From Symsagittifera roscoffensis (taxonomy: Eukaryota; Xenacoelomorpha; Acoela; Convolutidae): 64,000 nt of DNA. Below are positions 57,057 to 64,000 of the stretch, one piece after another (the stretch's first letter is position 1; the number at the start of each line of letters is the position of its first letter). The notes below the pieces were generated by a model. The model did no database searches. It was given only the letters and a program-made list of their open reading frames with translations, and was not told the DNA's origin. Where the stretch lies: contig NC_087066.1 in NCBI RefSeq assembly GCF_963678635.1, positions 10,320,723-10,384,722 of the forward strand, given 5' to 3'. Both the position numbers and the translations under genes were made by a program.

Positions 57057-58754
57057 ATGAGTTGCAGCAAATTCCAAAAAGTCTACTTGATTGACCTGCC
57101 GGACAACGTTTTAGAAAATGTCATCGTCCTTTTAGCAGCACCGCGCATAAAAGTTGGCCATTTTGAAAGATCGGGTGTGGATGTTCATTCATTGAGTTTA
57201 TGTTGTCGGATACTCAACAAGCTTGTGAATCAATCTGCTCTTAATTTCGAGTTCGATTTCACTTCTCATGTCTATCCATTCAATACCGAAATGATATTAA
57301 GTTTGGTGCGATATGCTGAAAAATTCAAGTGTAACTGGAATTTAGACCTTGTCAAAATAGAAGTGGACGAAGAATATGTAATTGACGAAGAATATGTAAT
57401 TGACGAAAGTGACGATGAAGTAAATGAAAGTAGTGATGAAGATTTTTTGCCAAGATATATACCAAAATCCTTCATTCCTTTTTACAAGAATATACTTGAG
57501 CTAATTCCTTTGCTAGAAGCCAATGCCAACTGGTTTGCTAGACAGAAACTGGTAATCAAATTTGTAGCTTCATCAGACGAGTGCCAGGAACCTGAACCTG
57601 CTCCTACCTGTTTGAGAAATATCCTCGATATATTTTGTCGACTAAGTAATGAAGTCATCCTGGAACTACATGGTTGCCTCTATCAAAACTTGGGAGAATT
57701 CAACAACCAAAATCTTAAATTCTTATTTCACCCGCCTTATAATTCTCTTGTTAGGAAAATTGCTCACAACAATATTTCTTACAAATGCAGACATTTTGAT
57801 GGTAATGAAATTATCCATGACGGTTTTATGGCGTTCCCAAATCTAGATTATATTTCAACAATTGATTTGTTTCTAGAAGAACTTAGCAGTCGCAACATTG
57901 AGGCTTTGACCAAATTAAAAGTGATTGGAATAAAAATACCCAAGTCTTCTCAGGAGAGTCTTCCTAAGTTTGTAAATGCGCATTACCTCAAGATTGTCAA
58001 AGCGGTGCAAGAAACGAGTGTTTCCGAGAAGCGATTACTTGCAGATGTGATTCCATTGTTTCCAAATTTGAAGACACTGGATATTGAGGATAAATTTAAT
58101 GACAATGATCTCGAAGAAAGTCTGAAAGTTTTACCTCTAACTTGTTCATCTATCCACGCTGCGCCAAGTGTGGTACCCAAATTAAGTCATTGTAGTCAAC
58201 TGAATTTTCTTGCGATAAGATTTTCAGCTTCTCGCGAAAGCCATCCCGATTTGGAAAGTTTTTCTGATTCTTTTTTGAACTTGTGTAATGACACCCAGAT
58301 TTCACTGAAAGCCATTTTTTTAAATATCAACGACTACTCAGAATGGGCTGAGACCGTTTCGGATTCGATAGTGTTGAATTGCCTGATGGCGGTGCTACGC
58401 TCCCAACCAACATTAAAAGTAGTTTTAATCAATAGTTATATAGTAATTAATAGTTTTCAGCAATGGCACACAAAAAATTCTGATTTCATTCAGTCTCATG
58501 GCGTCCAATTAATCAAATCTTTCGCGATAAAATCAAATGATAGAATTCCTTTCTGTCTGTTTACTGATTCCGTTATACTTTACATGAAGCCGTCCGTTAA
58601 TTATGAGACAGTAAACCTGATTTCCTATCTTAAAAATCAATGCGAGTGGCCGATTGATTCGAGGCTGATTTTGAACGAAAACGAAAACATATCTAGGAAG
58701 AGAAAAGCGAGTGAGGAAAAGAATACTGCGAAGATCGTAATTGAAAGTAACTGA
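57057..58754 (+). CDS. F-box/LRR-like protein, single-exon gene
   Basis: This 565-codon intact ORF begins at ATG 57,057. Residues about 10-60 fit a divergent F-box: LIDLPDNVLENVIVLL, then LSLCCRILNKLVNQSAL. Such proteins recruit substrates to SCF (Skp1-cullin) ubiquitin ligases. Residues about 100-125 are an acidic stretch with an 18-bp tandem duplication (57,366-57,401). From about residue 190 onward there are irregular leucine-rich repeats (FPNLDYISTIDLFLEELSS, FPNLKTLDIED, LNFLAIRF). The C-terminus is basic (RKRKASEEK). It lacks introns and sits among decayed relatives at 55,621, 58,980 and 59,398, so it belongs to a locally expanding family. I do not recognise an orthologue; substrate and role are unknown. 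Confidence 0.72.
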   Translation: MSCSKFQKVYLIDLPDNVLENVIVLLAAPRIKVGHFERSGVDVHSLSLCCRILNKLVNQSALNFEFDFTSHVYPFNTEMILSLVRYAEKFKCNWNLDLVKIEVDEEYVIDEEYVIDESDDEVNESSDEDFLPRYIPKSFIPFYKNILELIPLLEANANWFARQKLVIKFVASSDECQEPEPAPTCLRNILDIFCRLSNEVILELHGCLYQNLGEFNNQNLKFLFHPPYNSLVRKIAHNNISYKCRHFDGNEIIHDGFMAFPNLDYISTIDLFLEELSSRNIEALTKLKVIGIKIPKSSQESLPKFVNAHYLKIVKAVQETSVSEKRLLADVIPLFPNLKTLDIEDKFNDNDLEESLKVLPLTCSSIHAAPSVVPKLSHCSQLNFLAIRFSASRESHPDLESFSDSFLNLCNDTQISLKAIFLNINDYSEWAETVSDSIVLNCLMAVLRSQPTLKVVLINSYIVINSFQQWHTKNSDFIQSHGVQLIKSFAIKSNDRIPFCLFTDSVILYMKPSVNYETVNLISYLKNQCEWPIDSRLILNENENISRKRKASEEKNTAKIVIESN

Positions 58755-58979
58755 CGAACAAAGCGAATAGAAGGTTTTTATTATCACCATTAAGTAGATT
58801 TAGTTGCCCTGATGTACTTAAAGCATGATCCAATCTTATCTTTTCATTAGCTTTAGTTTCAAATCATGTATTATCGAAATTTCATTTTTGATCTTATTAT
58901 AAGCTTTCATTGTCTGCTTGCAAGTTTTATTTTGGTAGCTGATATGCTGATATCTTACAAATGTAGTTTGATATGATTC
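58755..58979 (+). other. 3' flank of the F-box-like gene
   Basis: Non-coding. The segment AAGTAGATTTAGTTGCCCTG is shared with the flanks of the decayed copies, so the duplicated unit includes the 3' untranslated region. Confidence 0.45.
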
Positions 58980-59234
58980 TTGAAAGTATTTAGTTTGATT
59001 ATGAAGGACCACGAAAATTCTTTACTGAAGGAAAGTGAGAAAGAATTTGTGCCTCAATCTGATCTTTTTTCGAATTCGATTCACTACTTGTGCAATGGAA
59101 ACATGGTGTTTAGTTTGATGCAATATGCAGAAAAGTACAAGTGTGACTGGAGTTTAGACCTGGACAGAGTTGAAGTCAAGGAAAGAAAAGTGAGTGACGA
59201 AAAGACCACTGCGAAGATCCTAATTGACGAATAA
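58980..59234 (+). pseudogene. Internally deleted F-box-like paralogue
   Basis: An 84-codon frame joins two distant parts of the parent gene. The first part resembles the region around its residues 80-105 (MVFSLMQYAEKYKCDWSLDL versus MILSLVRYAEKFKCNWNLDL). The second resembles its very end (VSDEKTTAKILIDE versus ASEEKNTAKIVIES). The whole leucine-rich part is missing. The short frame is still open, so a small peptide could be made, but a relic is more likely. Confidence 0.75.
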
Positions 59235-59397
59235 AGCGAATAGAAAGTACCCATTGTCACTTGAATTTAAAAATATTTGCTCTAATAGACTGAAAACTTG
59301 ACCAAAACCAATTTTGTTAACAGCAACTATCTGAAATAACTTTCGGCCCAGTGAAAAATCGTATAATTTTTCGACAGCAGATTATACTGATTTCTTC

Positions 59398-59870
59398 GAA
59401 TACATCTCGATACTGTTGAATTGCCTAAAGCAGGTGGTACGTTCTCAGCCAAACTAATTTTGTTGATCAAATGTGATATAACATTTAAATGTCTGCAGAA
59501 ATAGCCTATTTTTTGAAGCTATCAATGTTCTGACTTCCTTCAGTTTCATAGCCTTCAATTTTTCAAAACTTTCTCGAAGGTATCAAACAGAATTGGATGC
59601 GGCGGGTTCGTCCAATAAAATAGGTTGCTTCATTACTTTATACTTTACATGAAGCCGTCTGAAAATTGTGAGACAGTAAATCTGATTACCTAGCTTAGAA
59701 ATCAATGCGAGTGGCCTTCGATTCCTGACTGATTTTGAATCAATGGAGAAAAAATTGGGGAGATGCTAGTGACGTAAAACCAGTGGGAAGAAGATAATTC
59801 AATGTTACATTATCACGATGAAGTAGACTTAGTTGCTCTGATAGACTAAAAACTTGATGAAATTATCTAT
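59398..59870 (+). pseudogene. Third decayed F-box-like copy (3' half)
   Basis: The match to the parent gene begins near GTTGAATTGCCTAAAGCAGG and continues through TACTTTACATGAAGCCGTCT, GTGAGACAGTAAATCTGATT and the AAATCAATGCGAGTGGCC segment. It ends in the shared 3' flank (GAAGTAGACTTAGTTGCTCT). Stops and indels break the frame. Orientation is the same as the parent. Confidence 0.75.
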
Positions 59871-60007
59871 TTTCAACGGTTTTAATTTTACATAGTATAA
59901 CGTAAAAATTTACTTTTTTTTATTATTTAAAAGCGTTATCATTACTTGTATCTTAGTTTTAGTTGAAAATCATACACCAGAAAAAAGGTAATGTGAAATA
60001 TTAAAAA

Positions 60008-60080
60008 AAATCTATGAACGCAGTGAAGAAACCTTCATAGGTCATGTTGATTTTTGTTTTGTTTTTGCTCAAAACATTTT
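60008..60080 (+). repeat. Dispersed repeat family, copy after the F-box cluster
   Basis: TCTATGAACGCAGTGAAGAA followed by ACCTTCATAGGTCATGTTGA and T-rich sequence corresponds to the core seen at 30,644, 32,388, 32,577 and 55,979. The orientation is the same in all five. Confidence 0.5.
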
Positions 60081-61760
60081 TTTCACGCTTAAATATTACT
60101 TTTTATAAATTTGAAAAAAGTTGAAAGTGTTTAATTTTTTTTTACTTTTCGTTTTTCTAGTTATTTTTCTACCAAGTTTTGTCAAATTTGCATATATTAT
60201 TATGACTGTCAATTAAGCCTAATTTATAGTTTTACGTCAGATCCTTTTGTTTTAGTTTCACGTCAGATCACACCACCCAGAAAAAACCAACTAATTTGAA
60301 AAAAAACTTTTTGTAATTTTTTAAAAAGACTATGGTCGGAACATTCTGTGCTACTTGCACAGTAACCAGCTATCCTTGTTTTTATTAATTTTGCTGCTTA
60401 GTATTGTCAATTTTTAAGCATCTCTACCTGAGTATTTAGCTAGCTTTCAAAGTCGTGCGGCACTGACGCGAGAACAAGAGATTTTATTGATCCAGCTTGT
60501 TCTACACTTTTGCAAGCTTCTGTTGGCTATTTTTTCTACAAATATTTCAAGCAAAGCGACGTATTGCTACTACCAGGTGGCAATTTGGATTCAGTTTGTG
60601 CTGAATGGAGGATATGAACATCTCAAGGTGTATTTCTTTGTCAATAGTTGTGTAATTTACAGAATTCTAGCGAAACAGTCAAAAAGTTCTAGCATTGTGG
60701 TTATATTCAACCGTATCTCGATTTTGAAAATTGCACTTTTTGAGTTATATTTAACGATGACTCACGATGAGCACCATCAATAGAGTGTATTGTCTGGCAA
60801 TGTTCGGGTTTTCTTGCCCAATCGAGCTAGCAAGCGTAGTCTCTGATGGTAGTTTTTAGTCTCTGAGTTAAATTTTTATGCCCATTTAAAGAGATATCAA
60901 AGGATATTTTTGAAAGATCAGTTGAAAGATGTCGATAGACCTTTATTAAAATTTATCTAGTGATGAATCGGCCCAACATAAGCCTACATACATTTTTGGA
61001 ATAAAATTGTTCCGAGCATTTAGTTTTAGCGCCGACGGCTTGCAACCCATTTTTACTAAAAAGGCACGGACCGTGGAAAATGAATTATACCTAACCTTGT
61101 CTTTAGGAAATGAGAATATTACGGAGCCTAACATCAAAATATAGGCAAATACTTGTTTATTTTTCTTCGTTGACGATCATTTAACATCAAAAAAACCAGG
61201 TGTTTTGGCCAAAACAACTCAAAAATCTGATTGTTCCTGCTAGAAATCGAAGTTTAGATGGCTTTGTCATGAGCAGCGTTTGAGCAAAAAAATAAATCTT
61301 TAGTGTAAGCGAAAACTTTGTTTCTGTCGTGTGGTTTTTGTTTTTTCCAATATATTCATATCTAATCTATCTATCTTGTCTATGAATTACTCAACTGGCG
61401 TTTGACTTCATCATGCTTGGGAATTCCCTATTTTGACGAGTTTTAAAATTTTAGAAAAGCAACCTTCTAACTTTGGGTGTTGTCGGTGTTTTTTCAGTGT
61501 TACAAATCTGACCTCAAAATCCTTTTAGTTAACGAGATTTGACATTTTGACTGAAATAACTAAAAGCAACGAACTGAAATAACTATCACGTGCGACCAAC
61601 TAATTGATATCGAAACATTTAAATTCTGATCAAAATTTTGATTGAAATAGTTTTCGCTACATTTTCTTGGACAATTTGACTTCGTCCGCGTTCGTCTATC
61701 GGCTACTTCATGATGTATGTGATGTGAAGTTGTATGTGGAATGCGTTTTTTCGAAGATGT
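60081..61760. other. AT-rich interval, no gene recognised
   Basis: Open frames up to 98 codons exist (for example 60,487-60,783) but show no family marks and no splice pattern. A stretch around 60,330-60,380 (GTGCTACTTGCACAGTAAC) resembles one near 63,660-63,690 (TTGCTACTTGCTAAGTAAC), suggesting another dispersed repeat. Confidence 0.4.
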
Positions 61761-61778
61761 CATCCAACTGCATCCTTT

Positions 61779-62125
61779 ATAAACAATTTCCATATATGGA
61801 AAATGCTAGTCATACACTTTCCATACAATTCCATACGTACAGAAAATTGCATGAAAGGTCTATGATTAGTATTTTTGGCTCTTTATCTTTTTCCCCCCAC
61901 CTGCAAATTTTTCAATTTGAAATTACTGTTCACTTTGTCCGATTGTCATGAAAATTGACATGCAGACTGATTAGGCCATAACAAACATATTTGGTTTTCT
62001 TAATTAACCTTGTAAAACCACTCGTTAGACTATAAAATTCATGTTTGTGTGAGGTGGGGGGAAAGGAAAAAGAGCCGTATTTTTTCATATATGGAAACTG
62101 TATGACTAGCATTTTTCCATAAACC
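61779..62125. mobile_element. MITE-like long inverted repeat
   Basis: The left arm has CCATATATGGAAAATGCTAG, then TCATACACTTTCC and, further in, GGCTCTTTATCTTTTTCCCC. The right arm mirrors it: GGGGAAAGGAAAAAGAGCC, then CATATATGGAAACTG and TATGACTAGCATTTTTCC. The arms are about 60-100 bp apart from an AT-rich centre containing TTAATTAA. There is no transposase. Target duplication was not resolved. Confidence 0.6.
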
Positions 62126-62399
62126 CCCCAAAAAATTGATTTTTCTACATTTTTTAGTTCTCAAATTTTTTTTGGTTTGGTTGTGTTCGTAACCGAACAC
62201 AAATGACATAAACCTTACTTACTCAAACGTAGTAACCAAAGGTTTGGCCGTCTCGCATTAAAAATGCTTTGCAAACAGCCTGCAGTGTCCTAATTCTGTC
62301 TTACGCAAATAATATAACAAAAGTATCAAAGTTTTAAGTTTTGGCAAACTTCAAATTACCAGACATTGATCAAGGCATACAAAAACATGCCATACAAAA

Positions 62400-62850
62400 A
62401 AAGAAGAATCTTGAGCATTTTTAAAAAATGTTATCAAGAGAAAAGGAAAAAATCCATGATTAGTATATCCAGGACTACGTTATACAAACAAAAAATTAAA
62501 TTTTGCAAAAAAGTTTGTTTGAGTACGAATATCATTTTGCGGTTGGAAAAAAAACAAAAAATTTTTGGGGGCATTTTCAAAAATACTTTGAAAAATTTTT
62601 GTTTTCGCCATCAAAAAAATGCTAGTCATACAATTTCCATGTATGCAAATTGTATGATAAGCATTTTTTGACAAAAAATTTTTCTTTTTTATTTAGTACG
62701 GTACACCAAAATTTATGCCAAAACAAGAGAAAAGTTCTTTGAAAATTGATGAAACGAGTTAAGCAAAATGTATGAAATTTGAATGATTCGTATTTTTTCA
62801 GGGACTTAATTTATGGAATTGTATGATTAGCATTTTTGGTCTACGGAGGT
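62400..62850. repeat. Related palindromic repeat cluster (ATGCTAGTCATACAATTTCC)
   Basis: A near-perfect palindrome at 62,613-62,669 has arms AAAAAATGCTAGTCATACAA and TTGTATGATAAGCATTTTTT. Single arms occur near 62,455, 62,780 and 62,815 (AATTGTATGATTAGCATTTT). They match the termini of the inverted repeat at 61,779-62,125, so this looks like nested or repeatedly inserted copies of one MITE family. Confidence 0.6.
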
Positions 62851-64000
62851 CAACCCGGGTTAATAAATTGAATGACTGAAATTCGGTCCTTTTTCAAATT
62901 GCTGCGTAGAAAACGACATAAATGTCTAAAAATTTTCATTCAATCTATCTATCGATCTATCTTTCAAACGTATTTGAACCGCGTTGACCTTGATACATGT
63001 TTAAGTCCTATTTTGGAATGATTTGTAAAAAAAAATTAACAAAACTGAACAATTGAAATTTCTTGAAATTTGCCACTTGATTTGCCAAAATTTATGCTAT
63101 GGGATAACTACTCGGTAATGGTTAGAATAAACGGTATCAAGAAGAGCGTCTTAGTCGCTCAAAATGTCAAAAAGAGTTTTTCGGTAGTTTCACTAAAAGT
63201 TATTTGTTTAAAAGTAAAATCGTGTTTACATTTGGTTTTAAAGCAATTTAATCTGAGAACTTTTTTCGCATTTTTTGTTTTAATTTATTTTTCGAACGTT
63301 AATTAGATTTTGACAAGTTTTGATTCGAATTATATATGGTGGTCATTTTTAAAATATATTTTGTTTTGCTCCGTTTTTCTGTGCGGTTTCAGGTGCCTCA
63401 AGGAAAACTCATAGGCGTCAAATGTACCATATTAAAGCCCTTACAGTCGTTATTTGGATTCCAAAATAATTCAAAACACACCCTTTTTTGTTTTTATAGA
63501 AGAGATTTTACCAAATTGAAACTTTTAAAAACAATTTGCGTCCGTATTTCAAGGTAATGCTGCTGCCCAAGTAAACTGCAAAACAAATTTTTAACATATC
63601 AGCGATACACTTTTTTGTTATTTTTAAGCTTATTTTAGATAATTGCCGTGGACTTAATATTCTTTGCTACTTGCTAAGTAACTGACTATACTTCTTATCT
63701 GAAGGTCGTTTTTTTCAGTTTTTTATATTCGACCGCCGTTTTTTATTATGTACATTAAAGGAAAACAGAAAGTTTAATTAGATTTTCCGTCTAGTTTCCT
63801 TAAGTTTAACGAGTTTTCTTTTGCCATTAATTGCCGTGCCTTCAAGCTTAAGCTTATTAACACAAAAGGTGCATGCCTCTGTTGAATGATAGTATAAAAA
63901 TAGGTATTGGTAAATTGGGATTAGAGATAAAAAACATCGAGATAGATTGTTTGTAATAGACCACTACAAAAATATTTTCTGCACAGCTATTGAACACAGA
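62851..64000. other. AT-rich interval to the window end, no gene recognised
   Basis: Short open frames at 63,070-63,306 and 63,336-63,557 show no recognisable domain and have the composition of surrounding DNA. A CTATCTATC-type microsatellite lies near 62,944-62,965. Nothing else is supported. Confidence 0.4.

Noticed and set aside
60487-60783. 98-codon ORF
   Set aside because: No family marks, AT-rich composition like its surroundings, no splice or conservation evidence.
62366-62671. 101-codon ORF
   Set aside because: It runs through the palindromic MITE repeats and is Lys/Phe-rich by composition.

Overview
The window comes from an animal (metazoan) nuclear genome, most likely an invertebrate. 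It holds one clearly conserved host gene, CPSF4 (CPSF30), split into six exons with GT-AG introns and TTTTCAG-type acceptors. It also holds a small cluster of F-box-like genes and pseudogenes. Most of the rest is transposable-element sequence. I cannot name the species from sequence alone.

Layout. About 1-23,450: a very large Ty3/gypsy-type retroelement (element 1), running left to right and cut by the window start. It has a long leader full of CCGGAGGGGT-type hairpins, a gag, a nucleocapsid-protease segment, a long RT-RNase H-integrase ORF that ends in a macrodomain-like region, and an 8.9-kb third ORF of 2,978 codons. That ORF has an SGNH/GDSL-hydrolase-like domain and apparently a second, degenerate copy of the fold. 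23,456-24,493: the 3' part of a non-LTR (LINE) reverse transcriptase. 24,868-26,030: a degenerate tandem repeat including a near-perfect 239-bp duplication. 26,893-32,051: CPSF4, with five CCCH fingers and three CCHC zinc knuckles; introns 1 and 4 each carry a hAT-type MITE flanked by an 8-bp target duplication. 32,160-34,680: non-coding, with dispersed repeats. 34,681-55,477: a complete LTR retroelement (element 2) of about 20.8 kb with 410-bp LTRs, a 4-bp GTAA target duplication, gag, pol, a chuvirus-like envelope glycoprotein, further ORFs after env, and a perfect-looking 1,932-bp tandem duplication. 55,500-59,900: F-box/LRR-like gene (57,057-58,754) among at least three decayed relatives. 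59,900-64,000: AT-rich, no gene recognised, with palindromic MITE-like repeats.

How the parts work together. In element 1 the gag-pol products should supply particle, protease, reverse transcriptase and integrase; the macrodomain-like tail and SGNH ORF are accessory cargo of unknown role. Element 2 has the gene order of an endogenous-retrovirus-like (errantivirus-style) element: gag, pol, then an envelope with signal peptide, Cys-rich ectodomain and membrane anchor. Its LTRs differ at only four positions by eye, yet gag, pol and env are interrupted by many frame changes, so it was either mobilised in trans, uses recoding, or carries sequencing indels. The two elements have opposite composition: element 1 ORFs are purine-rich, while the element 2 sense strand is A/C-rich and strikingly poor in G.
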